Counted from the stretch's first letter, positions 33,242-43,277 are shown. The stretch: DNA of 64,000 bases from an uncultured Eubacteriales bacterium (GCA_934546935.1 CAKTEH010000003.1:62001-126000); one strand, 5' to 3'. A program made the numbers and translations. Notes: generated by a model not told the origin, from the sequence alone.

Positions 33242-33454
33242 TCATTGTCTGCACTACATGGCTGGATTCTGCGTATAGGAGTGCGCCCTTGATCTGCTCG
33301 ACAGATCCTAATCTGTCGTTTTATGTCATCACGGGAAATCAGGGCACCAAAACATCAACAAGCACTTCTGTTCTGAGTACCTTAATTTCTAAAAAAGTCA
33401 GTATTTACAAAGCTTTTCACAGTTCAAGACTTTATATTGCTACAAAATCAAATA

Positions 33455-34201
33455 CTATTTTTTATCAATAGCAGATAAAAATTCTAGCATCATGGCATTT
33501 ATTTCTTCTATCTGCTCTCCCACAAAATGAGGATGATGCCCTCCATTCCTTACTTCATAAACTTGTGCATTAGGCACTTTTTCTTGTAATTCTGCACAAG
33601 TTCCAAAGGGGTCATTTTTTCCATTAATAAAAAAAGCAGGACACTTTATCCCAACCCATTCTTCCTCTGTAAGGCTCGGATGCGACTGCCAATCAGAAAC
33701 TGTTTTTCTTAGATAAGTTTTCCAGTCACCTTTATGTGCTTCATAGTGCCGAAGTTTCATATCTTCAATAAAATCGGTATCATTCCTGGTTATAAGACTT
33801 TCCGGCAAGAAATTCTCTGCTCCATCGGCCCTGGGATATGCACATCCACCAATCGTTATAAGACTTTCCACTTTTTCCGGATATTTTGCTGCCATATAAC
33901 AACCTACGTATGCTCCGCAACTATAACCAATCAAATGAGCGCTTTTTATTTCCAATGCGTCAAGAAAATTTGCCATATCATCTGCTATCATACGACTATT
34001 CCAGTCTAAATTTTCACACATGGTACGCCCGTGACCGCGAAAATCGGGGTAAAGACAACGGTAATGGCCCGCAAAAGGAAGAATTTGTCCGGAAAATGCT
34101 AATAAACCTCTGCTAAAATGACTGTGTAAAAACAAAACAGCCTCTCCTTTTCCAAATTCTTCATAAAACATATTTAAATCATTTAATTTAATGTAAGGCA
34201 T
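33455..34201 (-). CDS. Alpha/beta-fold hydrolase
   Basis: 248-residue alpha/beta hydrolase. Seen: the oxyanion strand VLFLHSHFS, the FRGHGRT turn, the nucleophile elbow GYSCGAY, the acid Asp in GKNDPFG and the catalytic His in NGGHHPHF. Probably an esterase or related hydrolase of small substrates. AAGGAGAG precedes the ATG. The gene is clearly AT-richer than flanking genes, compatible with recent acquisition. The gap 34202-34501 has no gene. Confidence 0.85.
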   Translation of the reverse strand: MPYIKLNDLNMFYEEFGKGEAVLFLHSHFSRGLLAFSGQILPFAGHYRCLYPDFRGHGRTMCENLDWNSRMIADDMANFLDALEIKSAHLIGYSCGAYVGCYMAAKYPEKVESLITIGGCAYPRADGAENFLPESLITRNDTDFIEDMKLRHYEAHKGDWKTYLRKTVSDWQSHPSLTEEEWVGIKCPAFFINGKNDPFGTCAELQEKVPNAQVYEVRNGGHHPHFVGEQIEEINAMMLEFLSAIDKK

Positions 34202-34501
34202 TTTCTCGTCTCTCCTTAATATATAAAATTGAATATTACCTGAAATTGTGAATTTTCAAATAAAAAAAGCAAAATAACACCATCCAAATGCCTTTTCATA
34301 AACTCCTGATTTATCAATCTATCTTTATCTTACTACGCGGAATCAGATTATGCAAGAACAGACACAGCAGTTCAATCCGCTATGCCTGTTAACTGTCTTA
34401 TGATGCCTGCTGCTTAGGCCAGGGCGCCGATCCGGGCAGGCGCAATGCCTGCCGGAAGCGGCCTTTCTGCAAAGGGGTTGCCCTGTGTCCGCATTGGGGG
34501 C

Positions 34502-36082
34502 TTACTGCCCGCTGCCGCCATAGTTTGAAAGCACGCGCGCGGAGGGGTCGTCTACACGGCAGCCTTCCCATTCCGGGTTCGGCATCCAGAAGCCGGCGAT
34601 CATATGCGCCTGGCCTGGATAGTATTTTTCAAAAAGTTCCCGGTACAAAAGGCTCTCTTTTGTAAATGGCTGGGCAAAGCGGTATTGCAGGCGTTTTTGT
34701 GTAAATTCCGCATCCGTATAAGTTTCTTCAGCGTAAGCTTTTAGGTCGTCGACCATGGAATGCCCGACTGCGTCGGAAAATGCGGCCTTTTCGCGCATCA
34801 GGATGCTCTCCGGCAGATAATCCCCGGCAAAGGCGCGGCGCAGCAGGTATTTGCCTTTGCCATAAACGTTGACTTTCTTTTCCGGGTCAATAGCCATGAC
34901 ATAACGCACGAAGTCCAGATCGCCGAAGGGGACGCGCGCTTCTAAGGAGTTGACGCTGATGCAGCGGTCGGCGCGCAGCACATCGTACATGTGCAGCTCC
35001 CGGATGCGCTTGACCGCTTCTGTCTGGAACGCTTCAGGGGATGGAGCAAAATCTGTATATTTGTAGCCAAACAGCTCGTCGGAGATTTCCCCAGTCATCA
35101 GCACGCGGATGTCGGTGCGTTCATGGATCGCTTTGCAGACCAGATACATGCCGATGCTGGCGCGGATTGTGGTAATATCGTAGGTGCCCAAAAGTGCGAC
35201 GACCGGCTCCAGCGCGGCGATGACGTCGCTGCGGGAAATAATTACCTCGGTGTGCTCGCTGCCGATGTAGCCGGCGACCTGGCGGGCATATTTAAGATCA
35301 ATTGCATCGGTATCCATACCGATGGCAAAGGTACGGACCGGCTTTCCCAAAAGCTTGGTGGAAACGGCGCAGACAAGGCTGGAATCGAGACCGCCGGAAA
35401 GCAAAAATCCAAGCGGCGCATCGGAATCAAGCCGCTTTTCAATACCGGCGATGAGTTTTTCCCGAATGTTTCTGCAAATCTCGTCAAGACTGCCGCTTAC
35501 GCGGCGCCCCACAGCGGTAATATCGCAGTAGCAAGTAAACTTGCCGTCGGCGTAATAATGTCCCGGAGGGAAAGGCTCTATACGCGCACAGGCGCCGGTC
35601 AGGTTTTTTGCTTCGCTGGCAAAGACAATGCTTCCGTCAGGGAGATAGCCGTAATACAGTGGCCGGATGCCGATGGGGTCGCGTGCGGCGACCAGACTGC
35701 CGCGCTGGGCGTCATATAGGATCAGCGCATATTCTGCGTCAAGCAGGGAAAACATGGAAAGGCCGTATTCCTGATACAGGGGTAAAAGAAGTTCGCAGTC
35801 AGAACCGCTTTGAAAATGGTAACCGCGCTGCTCCAGCTCCTTACGCAGTTTGCGGAAGCCGTAGATTTCCCCATTGCAGACCACCATATTCCCATTAAGG
35901 GAAAACGGCTGCATGCCCGCTTCTTCAAGTCCCATTATGCTTAAACGCTGGAAGCCGAGCCAGCCCTCCCCCGCTTCGGTAAAGCGTTCCATATCCGGCC
36001 CGCGTGAGGCGGTACGGCGCTGCATGGCGAGCGCCTGCTGCTTTTCGATGCTGCGCTTTGAAAATCCAATAATTGCGCACAT
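34502..36082 (-). CDS. asnB: Asparagine synthetase B (glutamine-hydrolysing)
   Basis: 526-residue two-domain enzyme: an N-terminal class II glutaminase with Cys2 as nucleophile (MCAIIGFSKR), RTASRGPD and CNGEIYGF; and a C-terminal synthetase with PP-loop LSGGLDSSLV and LMTGEISDELFGY. Length fits the short E. coli-like AsnB form. Its 5' leader is an Asn-specific T-box, so expression should rise when tRNA-Asn is uncharged. Confidence 0.96.
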   Translation of the reverse strand: MCAIIGFSKRSIEKQQALAMQRRTASRGPDMERFTEAGEGWLGFQRLSIMGLEEAGMQPFSLNGNMVVCNGEIYGFRKLRKELEQRGYHFQSGSDCELLLPLYQEYGLSMFSLLDAEYALILYDAQRGSLVAARDPIGIRPLYYGYLPDGSIVFASEAKNLTGACARIEPFPPGHYYADGKFTCYCDITAVGRRVSGSLDEICRNIREKLIAGIEKRLDSDAPLGFLLSGGLDSSLVCAVSTKLLGKPVRTFAIGMDTDAIDLKYARQVAGYIGSEHTEVIISRSDVIAALEPVVALLGTYDITTIRASIGMYLVCKAIHERTDIRVLMTGEISDELFGYKYTDFAPSPEAFQTEAVKRIRELHMYDVLRADRCISVNSLEARVPFGDLDFVRYVMAIDPEKKVNVYGKGKYLLRRAFAGDYLPESILMREKAAFSDAVGHSMVDDLKAYAEETYTDAEFTQKRLQYRFAQPFTKESLLYRELFEKYYPGQAHMIAGFWMPNPEWEGCRVDDPSARVLSNYGGSGQ

Positions 36083-36100
36083 AATCCTGCATCCTCCAAT

Positions 36101-36418
36101 ACAAAAAATAAAGGCAGCTATTCATCCTTTTTTAGGACGAATAGCTGCCCATCCGCGGTGCCACCTAAATTGCCGGAAATGGGAATCTCCCGCGCCCGGC
36201 CGCTTTGACAAGGGTTCAGTCAAACCCCGGCGGCGTAACGTACCGCATACGGCTTGCCTACTGGCACCGGGAAATTCATCCCCGTGTGTTCAGCGCGCTG
36301 CTCCCGGGTGTTCTTTCTGAAGGGGCCTGTACGGCGATCCCACCATCCGCCGCTCTCTGTCCCGGGCTTCCCAACGTACTTTTCCCGATCTGTGCATTTG
36401 GCAATATTGAAAGTATGG
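36101..36418 (-). promoter_or_regulatory. T-box riboswitch, Asn type, controlling asnB
   Basis: Minus-strand leader with the T-box sequence TTTAGGTGGCACCGCGG (36170-36154) and a terminator stem GGCAGCTATTC/GAATAGCTGCC (to 36149) followed by a T-rich run (36111-36102). Stem I has a proximal CCCGGG/CCCGGG helix and a distal CGGCG/CGCCG helix. The codon just 5' of the proximal 3' strand reads AAC (36312-36310), an Asn codon followed by A as usual for specifier loops. This agrees with asnB downstream. Confidence 0.88.
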
Positions 36419-36422
36419 CGGA

Positions 36423-36452
36423 ATTATAGCATCACATTTTATGGCGTGTCAA
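36423..36452 (-). promoter_or_regulatory. Promoter of the asnB T-box leader
   Basis: Minus-strand TTGACA (36452-36447), 18-base spacer, TATAAT (36428-36423), directly before the T-box leader. Confidence 0.75.
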
Positions 36453-36584
36453 GAGGAAAAATCGGGAAATATCAGAAATTTTATGATGTTTGTGATTTTT
36501 GTCAATATATTTTTGAAAGATTTTCACATGATTAATGCATTTTTACAAAATTCGTCTGTCTGCAAATTTTCTTTGCATTTGGTG

Positions 36585-36613
36585 TTGACAACCAGGGCAC
36601 AGAAGGATATAAT
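36585..36613 (+). promoter_or_regulatory. glnA promoter
   Basis: Perfect consensus TTGACA (36585-36590), 17-base spacer, TATAAT (36608-36613). The transcript would start about 36620, directly before a terminator hairpin. Confidence 0.8.
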
Positions 36614-36623
36614 CACAGCATCA

Positions 36624-36670
36624 AGAGCAAAGGTGCTTCGGATGAAAGCAGCTTTGCTCTGTTTTTTTTC
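36624..36670 (+). terminator. Leader terminator/attenuator of glnA with a hexaloop hairpin
   Basis: Stem AGAGCAAAG/CTTTGCTCT (36624-36632 with 36652-36660) followed by eight T. The 5' arm can instead form a small hairpin AGAGC-AAAGGT-GCTT with a six-base loop having A at position 1 and G at position 4, the signature of ANTAR-protein RNA targets. The two structures exclude each other. An ANTAR gene lies just after glnA. A canonical first hairpin of the ANTAR two-hairpin motif was not found. Confidence 0.6.
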
Positions 36671-36715
36671 AAATATAAACCGACTTTGCAGCGAAAGCCG
36701 AAAGGAGAAATTATA

Positions 36716-38047
36716 ATGAGCAAGTATTCCAAGGAAGATATCATCCGGATGGTAGCGGATGAGGACGTGGAGTTTATCCGCATGCAGTTTACCGATATTT
36801 TCGGCCAGCTGAAAAACGTCGCCATCACCTGCTCGCAGATTGAAAAAGCCGTCAACAATCAGATTATGATCGATGGCAGCTCCATTGAAGGTTTTACCCG
36901 GATCCATGAATCCGACCAGTATCTGCATCCGGATCTTGATTCGTTTGCAATCCTGCCCTGGCGTCCGCAGCACGGCCGTGTCGCCCGCCTGATCTGTGAT
37001 GTTTACAATCCGGACGGCACGCCTTTTGTCGGCGATCCGCGCGGGGTGCTGAAACGGGTGCTGAAACGGGCTGCCGATATGGGATATTCCTTCAATGTCG
37101 GCCCGGAATGCGAATTTTTCCTTTTTGAGACGGATGAAAATGGAAGGCCGACGACAAAAACGGGCGATGAGGCAGGATATTTTGACCTCGGCCCGCTTGA
37201 TCACGGCGAAGGGACCCGCCGCGAAATCTGCTTTGCGTTGGAAGCGCTCGGTTATGAAATTGAGGCTTCGCATCACGAGGTTGCCGCCGGGCAGCACGAA
37301 ATCGACTTTAAATATGGCGAGGCGCTGAAAACGGCGGATAACATCATGACCTTTAAGCTTGCAGTCAAGACCCTGGCGCAGAAGAACGGCCTGCACGCGA
37401 CGTTCATGCCCAAGCCGATTTTCGGTATCAACGGCTCCGGCATGCATACGAATATGTCGCTGTTTAAAGACGGCAGAAATATCTTCTTTGATCCGGATGG
37501 AGAACGCGGCCTTTCAAAGGATGCATACAGCTTTATTGCCGGTATCCTTGCCCATGTCAAGGGAATGGCTGCGGTGACCAACCCGCTGGTCAACTCGTAT
37601 AAACGTCTCGTCCCGGGCTATGAAGCGCCCTGCTATCTGGCCTGGTCGGCTTCGAACCGTTCCGCGCTGATCCGCATCCCGGCTGCGCGCGGACAGAGCA
37701 CCCGTGTTGAGCTGCGCTGCCCGGATCCAGCCTGTAACCCCTACCTTACTTTGGCGTTGTGCCTGGCTGCCGGCCTTGATGGGATTGAAAAGGGTATGAC
37801 CCCGCCGCCGGAGGTTACGGAGAACATTTTCGCTATGGATGAGGCGACCCGCCTTGCGCATGGCATCAGCAGCCTGCCTGCTTCCCTGGAAGAGGCGATC
37901 GCCGCGCTGAAAGCCGACCCGCTGATGCGTGAGACCCTCGGCGAGCATGTGTTTACCCAGTATGTCGCAGGCAAAGAACGCGAATGGGACGAATACCGTA
38001 CCCGCGTATCAAGCTGGGAAATCGCAAAGTATATGATCGCCTATTGA
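36716..38047 (+). CDS. glnA: Glutamine synthetase, type I
   Basis: 443-residue enzyme that forms glutamine from glutamate, ammonia and ATP. Seen: IMIDGSSIEGF, the metal-site region VGPECEFFLF, HHEVAAGQHEIDF, the NGSGMHTNMS ATP-site motif, and KRLVPGYEAPCYLAWS. The length is that of the GSI-alpha group of Firmicutes, which is not adenylylated. The start at 36716 has AAAGGAG upstream. It is first in an ammonium-assimilation block with an ANTAR regulator, gltBD and amt. Confidence 0.96.
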   Translation: MSKYSKEDIIRMVADEDVEFIRMQFTDIFGQLKNVAITCSQIEKAVNNQIMIDGSSIEGFTRIHESDQYLHPDLDSFAILPWRPQHGRVARLICDVYNPDGTPFVGDPRGVLKRVLKRAADMGYSFNVGPECEFFLFETDENGRPTTKTGDEAGYFDLGPLDHGEGTRREICFALEALGYEIEASHHEVAAGQHEIDFKYGEALKTADNIMTFKLAVKTLAQKNGLHATFMPKPIFGINGSGMHTNMSLFKDGRNIFFDPDGERGLSKDAYSFIAGILAHVKGMAAVTNPLVNSYKRLVPGYEAPCYLAWSASNRSALIRIPAARGQSTRVELRCPDPACNPYLTLALCLAAGLDGIEKGMTPPPEVTENIFAMDEATRLAHGISSLPASLEEAIAALKADPLMRETLGEHVFTQYVAGKEREWDEYRTRVSSWEIAKYMIAY

Positions 38048-38093
38048 TGGGCCCTGTTGCCCTGCTGTGAAACGATGAAAAGGAGATGCGGCC

Positions 38094-38633
38094 ATGACCA
38101 GGACCGTTGTTGCGTTTGAAAGCGAAGCCTCGCGGACGGGGATCTGCGCAATGCTGGAGAAAAACGGCATAACGGTGCGCTATACTTGCCGTACCGGGCT
38201 CGAGGCCATCCGCGCGGTCCGGAAGATGGGAGGCGGCGTGGTTATCTGCGGCTACAAGCTGGCAGATATGACCGCTGGGGAACTTGCGGAAGACCTGCGT
38301 GAGCTTGCGGCTCTTTTAGTCATCGCAAAACCGCATAATTTTGAATTTTACGATGAGGATGAGGATATTTTCCGGCTTCCCCTGCCGGTGCGGGCTGCTG
38401 AGCTGGCTGGCTGTGTCAATATGCTGCTTCAGCTCGATGAGAAAAAACTGCGGCGCGCGCGTCCGCGGCGCAGTGCCGGGGATGAACAGCTGATCCTGGA
38501 AGCAAAAACCCTTTTGATGTCTAAAAATGGCATGAGCGAGGAGCAGGCCTACCGATTTATCCAGAAAAAGAGTATGGAAACGTCCTCGAAGATGGGCGAA
38601 ACGGCGCGTCTGATTCTGCAGGCGCTGGATTAG
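38094..38633 (+). CDS. ANTAR-domain RNA-binding antiterminator with a pseudo-receiver
   Basis: 179-residue protein: a CheY-like N-terminal domain (1-120) and a C-terminal ANTAR helical domain (about 130-178) with ILEAKTLLMSKNGMSEEQAYR. The strand that normally carries the phosphoacceptor Asp reads VVICGYKL, with Gly53 in its place, so it is unlikely to be switched by phosphorylation. ANTAR proteins bind paired hexaloop hairpins and prevent terminator formation. It is 46 bases after glnA and precedes gltB, so the nitrogen genes are the likely targets. Confidence 0.87.
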   Translation: MTRTVVAFESEASRTGICAMLEKNGITVRYTCRTGLEAIRAVRKMGGGVVICGYKLADMTAGELAEDLRELAALLVIAKPHNFEFYDEDEDIFRLPLPVRAAELAGCVNMLLQLDEKKLRRARPRRSAGDEQLILEAKTLLMSKNGMSEEQAYRFIQKKSMETSSKMGETARLILQALD

Positions 38634-38657
38634 GAGCTTTTCTCTTTCTCTTTTCCA

Positions 38658-38698
38658 CCCTGGGGCCGGAGACGGTTTCCGGCCTCGGGGCTTTTTTT
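38658..38698 (+). terminator. Strong terminator in the leader of gltB
   Basis: Thirteen-pair stem CCCTGGGGCCGGA/TCCGGCCTCGGGG (38658-38670 with 38678-38690, two G-U pairs) followed by CTTTTTTT. Only 28 bases separate it from the gltB ATG, too few for a promoter, so gltB transcription must pass it. Confidence 0.75.
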
Positions 38699-38726
38699 AA
38701 AACCGGAATCACAGGAGTGTCCCTTT

Positions 38727-41700
38727 ATGAACGAACAAAGAAAACAGGCGCAGCTTTATGAGTCTAGCTTCGAACACGACGCCTGCGGTATCGGTGCTGT
38801 CGTCAACATTGACGGCCATGCCGACCATACCGCCGTTGACCAGGCGCTGAGGATTGTAGAAAAGCTGGAGCACCGTGCCGGACGCGACGCGTCCGGGGAA
38901 ACGGGCGATGGCGTTGGGATTATGACACAAATCCCGCATGCTTTTTTGAAACGGGAAGCGCAGGCGCTTGGCATCCAATTGGGCGAGGCGCGTGATTATG
39001 GCGTCGGCATGTTCTTCTTTCCCCAGGATAAGCTGGAAAGAAGTCATGCCATGAAGCTGTTTGAGGTGGTCTGCGCGAAGGAAAATCTTGCAGTGCTGGG
39101 CTGGCGCGAGGTCCCGATTTGTCCTGAAATCCTTGGGGCCCGGGCGCGCGGCTGTATGCCGTATATCAGCCAGTGCTTTGTTGCACGGCCGGAAACGAGC
39201 GCGCGGGGGCTGGACTTTGACCGGAAGCTGTATGTCGCCCGGCGCGAATTCGAGCAGTCGGTCCCGGATACCTACGTCGTTTCCTTCTCGAGCCGCACGA
39301 TCGTTTATAAAGGGATGTTCCTGGTCCATCAGCTGCGGCGCTTCTATCCGGACCTTCAGGACGAAGGTTATGCGTCGGCGCTTGCGATGGTGCATTCCCG
39401 CTTTTCCACCAATACCAACCCAAGCTGGGAGCGCGCCCATCCTAACCGCCTTCTGCTGCACAACGGCGAGATCAATACCATCCGCGGCAATATCGACCGG
39501 ATGCTTGCCCGTGAGGAGACGATGTCCTGCGCGCTGTTTGAAAACGATATGGAAAAGGTATACCCGGTTGTTAACCCGGCGGGATCCGATTCAGCGATGC
39601 TTGACAATACCTTGGAATTCCTTATGTTCTCCGGAGTGGAACTTCCGAAGGCCGTAATGATGACAATCCCCGAGCCGTGGAGCAAAAACCAGGATATGCC
39701 GCGCGCGCTGCGCGATATGTACCACTATTATGCTACAATGATGGAGCCCTGGGATGGGCCGGCTGCGCTGTTGTTTTCTGACGGGGATATTGTGGGCGCG
39801 GCGCTTGACCGGAACGGCCTGCGTCCGCTGCGCTATTACCTGGTCGACGGCGGACGGCTTGTGCTGTCCAGCGAGGTCGGCGTACTGGAAATTGCACCGG
39901 AGCAAATTTTGAAAAAGGGCCGCCTAAGCCCGGGCCACATGCTGTTGGCCGATACCGTTTCAGGGCGGCTTATGGATAACGCGCAGATTAAAAGCCGCTA
40001 TGCCGGCGAACATCCCTACGGCGAATGGCTTGACCGGGGCATTGTCCATCTTTCCGATTTGCCGCTTCCCAACCACCGCAGCCAGACCCATACCCAAGCG
40101 ATGCGCGACAAACTGTATAAAGCTTTCGGCTATACCTATGAAGATCTGAAATATGCGCTGATCCCCATGGCCGCGGCAGGCGCGGAGCCGACGACTTCGA
40201 TGGGTGTGGATATCCCGCTTGCGGTGCTTTCGGAAAAATATCAGCCTCTGTTTAACTATTTCAAACAGATCTTTGCCCAGGTGACCAACCCGCCAATCGA
40301 TTCCATCCGGGAATCCATTGTCACCGATACCACGGTCTATGTCGGATCCGACGGCAATGTCCTGGCTGACCAGGCGGAGAACTGCCGGGTGCTGCAAATT
40401 GAAAATCCGGTTTTAACCGGAGAGGAAATGATGAAGATCCGCGCGCTTGATATGCCCGGCTTTAAGTCCGAGCTTATTTCCCTCCTTTATTATAAGAACA
40501 CATCCCTGGAGCGGGCGCTCGACCGTCTGTTTGTCCAGTGCGATAAAGCCTACCGCGGCGGCGCGAATATTTTAATCCTGTCTGACCGCGGCGTCGATGA
40601 AAACCATACGGCAATCCCGTCGCTGCTTGCCGTGTCGGCACTGGAGCAATACCTGGTGCGCACAAAGAAGCGCACAGCTGTTTCTGTAATACTCGAAAGC
40701 GCGGAGCCGCGCGACGTTCACCACTTTGCAACGCTGCTGGGTTATGGCGCGCGCGCCGTCTACCCTTATCTGGCCCATGAATGCATTGGCGAACTGATTG
40801 ACAAGGGGCTTCTTGACAAAGATTTCCATGCGGCCGTCCAGGACTACAACCGCGCCGCATGCGAGGGTGTGGTCAAGGTCGCTTCAAAGATGGGCGTTTC
40901 GACGCTTCAATCCTATCAAAGCGCGCAGATTTTTGAGATTATCGGCATCCGCAGGGAGGTTGTAGAAAAATACTTTACCAATACCGTTTCCCGCGCAGGC
41001 GGCATCGGATTGGAGGAAATCAATGAAGGCGTTAATTTCCTGCACAACAAAGCCTTTGACCGGCTTGGACTGCCTGTAGATACAACGCTTGACAGCTATG
41101 GCTTCCACCAGCTCCGTTCAGGCGAAGGCAAGGAGGAGCATCTGTACACGCCGCTGACCATCTACACCTTGCAGCGCGCCGTGCAGGAAGGAAGTTATGC
41201 GCTCTTCCGCCAATATACCGATTTAATTGACGGCAGTGAAAACCCGCATACGCTGCGGCAGCTATTGGAATTCGACACGGACAGGGCCCGCGCTGTTGCG
41301 CTCGACGAGGTCGAGAGCGAGGACGCCATTGTACGTCGCTTTAAAACCGGCGCGATGAGCTACGGCTCGATTTCGCAGGAAGCGCATGAATGCATGGCCA
41401 TTGCCATGAACCGGCTTGGCGGGAAATCCAATACCGGGGAGGGCGGCGAGGACCCGGCCCGCTTCGGTACCGACCGCAACAGCGCGATCAAACAGGTCGC
41501 CTCTGCGCGCTTCGGCGTCACCAGTGCCTATCTTGTCAGCGCAAAGGAAATCCAGATTAAGATGGCGCAGGGGGCAAAACCAGGCGAAGGCGGGCATCTT
41601 CCCGGGAAAAAGGTATATCCCTGGGTTGCCCGCACCCGGCATGCAACGCCGGGCGTCAGCTTGATCTCCCCGCCTCCACATCACGATATCTATTCCATAG

Positions 41701-43259
41701 AGGATCTGGCTCAACTGATTTTTGACCTGAAAAATGCCAATACGCAGGCGGATATTTCCGTTAAGCTTGTATCTGAAGCAGGCGTAGGGACTATTGCGGC
41801 GGGCGTCGCAAAAGCCGGGGCACAATCGATCCTGATTTCCGGCTACGATGGCGGTACCGGTGCGGCGCCGCGCACTTCCATCCATAATGCGGGGCTTCCC
41901 TGGGAGCTGGGGCTGAGCGAGGCACATCAGACGCTGGTGCAAAACGGTCTGCGCTCGCGCGTGCGGCTGGAAACCGATGGGAAGCTGATGACCGGACGCG
42001 ACGTTGCCGTTGCCTGTGCGCTGGGCGCAGAGGAGTTTGGCTTTGCAACTGCGCCGCTGGTTACGATGGGCTGCGTGATGATGCGCGTGTGCAATCTTGA
42101 TACCTGCCCGATGGGCATTGCAACCCAAAACGAGAAGCTGCGCCGCCGGTTCTGTGGGAAACCGGAATATGTTGAAAATTTTATGCGCTTCATTGCCCGA
42201 CAGCTGCGTGAGATCCTGGCTTCCCTCGGGCTGCGCAGCGTCGACGAGTTGGTCGGGCGCAGTGATCTTTTAAAAGTGCGCGGCGATATTGCCAACGCCC
42301 GTGCCGCGGCTGTCGACATGTCCCGAATTTTAAATGGAGGCGTGCCGCTTCCCGAGCGCTTTGACCCGGCGCATGCATTTAACTTTGCGCTGGAAAAGAC
42401 GGTTGACCGGCGTGTTTTACTGGCAAAAATGGGCGCAAAGCTGAAAAAAGGCGAGCCATGTTCCATTGCGGTCAATGTTTCCAGCACCGACCGCGCGCTG
42501 GGCACGATCTTTGGTTCAGAAATCACGCGCCGCTTTGGCGATTCGCTTCCGGACGATACATATACGGTGCGATGCACAGGCTCCGGCGGCCAGAGCTTCG
42601 GCGCATTTATCCCAAAGGGCCTGACTCTTTCCCTGTGCGGGGATGCAAACGATTATTTTGGCAAAGGCCTGTCGGGCGGACGGCTTGCAGTTTACCCGGA
42701 CGCGAAAAGCCCCTTTAAGCCCGAGGAAAATATAATTGTCGGAAACGTGGCTCTCTACGGCGCGACCAGCGGGCAGGCATATATCCGCGGCATGGTCGGC
42801 GAACGCTTCTGCGTGCGCAATTCCGGCGCAACGGCGGTTGTCGAAGGCGTAGGCGACCACGGCTGTGAATATATGACCGGGGGCTGCGTTGCGGTGCTTG
42901 GGCCGACAGGACGCAACTTTGCCGCCGGGATGAGCGGGGGCGTCGCTTATGTACTGGATCAGCAGCATGACCTTTACCGGCGCACCAACAAGGAGCTGGT
43001 TTCCATTGAGCAGATCCACGACGAGGAAGACGTTGCCCGGCTGAAAGCAATGCTGCAGGCGCATTATGCCGCGACCGGTTCGTGCAAGGCACGGGAAATC
43101 CTCGATAATTTTGCAGTATATATCCCGCAGTTTAAGAAAATCATTCCGTTGGATTATGCGCGGATGATAGAGGCAATCCACCTTTATCAAAAAGCTGGGC
43201 CGGATCCGGAAAAAGCGGAGACACTGGCCTTTGAGGCCCTTATGCAGGCCGGACGCTGA
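38727..43259 (+). CDS. gltB: Glutamate synthase large (alpha) subunit
   Basis: 1510-residue enzyme that transfers the glutamine amide to 2-oxoglutarate. Order of parts: a 19-residue propeptide and a class II amidotransferase domain with nucleophile Cys20 (HDACGIG); a central domain; an FMN-binding TIM barrel with QSILISGYDGGTGAAP; the 3Fe-4S Cys triad C-x5-C-x4-C (GCVMMRVCNLDTCPMG); and a C-terminal beta-helix (about 1260-1440). Full length for the family. It pairs with gltD, 18 bases downstream. Confidence 0.97.
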   Translation: MNEQRKQAQLYESSFEHDACGIGAVVNIDGHADHTAVDQALRIVEKLEHRAGRDASGETGDGVGIMTQIPHAFLKREAQALGIQLGEARDYGVGMFFFPQDKLERSHAMKLFEVVCAKENLAVLGWREVPICPEILGARARGCMPYISQCFVARPETSARGLDFDRKLYVARREFEQSVPDTYVVSFSSRTIVYKGMFLVHQLRRFYPDLQDEGYASALAMVHSRFSTNTNPSWERAHPNRLLLHNGEINTIRGNIDRMLAREETMSCALFENDMEKVYPVVNPAGSDSAMLDNTLEFLMFSGVELPKAVMMTIPEPWSKNQDMPRALRDMYHYYATMMEPWDGPAALLFSDGDIVGAALDRNGLRPLRYYLVDGGRLVLSSEVGVLEIAPEQILKKGRLSPGHMLLADTVSGRLMDNAQIKSRYAGEHPYGEWLDRGIVHLSDLPLPNHRSQTHTQAMRDKLYKAFGYTYEDLKYALIPMAAAGAEPTTSMGVDIPLAVLSEKYQPLFNYFKQIFAQVTNPPIDSIRESIVTDTTVYVGSDGNVLADQAENCRVLQIENPVLTGEEMMKIRALDMPGFKSELISLLYYKNTSLERALDRLFVQCDKAYRGGANILILSDRGVDENHTAIPSLLAVSALEQYLVRTKKRTAVSVILESAEPRDVHHFATLLGYGARAVYPYLAHECIGELIDKGLLDKDFHAAVQDYNRAACEGVVKVASKMGVSTLQSYQSAQIFEIIGIRREVVEKYFTNTVSRAGGIGLEEINEGVNFLHNKAFDRLGLPVDTTLDSYGFHQLRSGEGKEEHLYTPLTIYTLQRAVQEGSYALFRQYTDLIDGSENPHTLRQLLEFDTDRARAVALDEVESEDAIVRRFKTGAMSYGSISQEAHECMAIAMNRLGGKSNTGEGGEDPARFGTDRNSAIKQVASARFGVTSAYLVSAKEIQIKMAQGAKPGEGGHLPGKKVYPWVARTRHATPGVSLISPPPHHDIYSIEDLAQLIFDLKNANTQADISVKLVSEAGVGTIAAGVAKAGAQSILISGYDGGTGAAPRTSIHNAGLPWELGLSEAHQTLVQNGLRSRVRLETDGKLMTGRDVAVACALGAEEFGFATAPLVTMGCVMMRVCNLDTCPMGIATQNEKLRRRFCGKPEYVENFMRFIARQLREILASLGLRSVDELVGRSDLLKVRGDIANARAAAVDMSRILNGGVPLPERFDPAHAFNFALEKTVDRRVLLAKMGAKLKKGEPCSIAVNVSSTDRALGTIFGSEITRRFGDSLPDDTYTVRCTGSGGQSFGAFIPKGLTLSLCGDANDYFGKGLSGGRLAVYPDAKSPFKPEENIIVGNVALYGATSGQAYIRGMVGERFCVRNSGATAVVEGVGDHGCEYMTGGCVAVLGPTGRNFAAGMSGGVAYVLDQQHDLYRRTNKELVSIEQIHDEEDVARLKAMLQAHYAATGSCKAREILDNFAVYIPQFKKIIPLDYARMIEAIHLYQKAGPDPEKAETLAFEALMQAGR

Positions 43260-43277
43260 GAAAGGAGGCGCGGAAAA

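Noticed and set aside
33232..33471. A 79-codon plus-strand frame antisense to the end of the alpha/beta hydrolase
   Set aside because: Starts inside the terminator hairpin, no ribosome site, no recognisable features.
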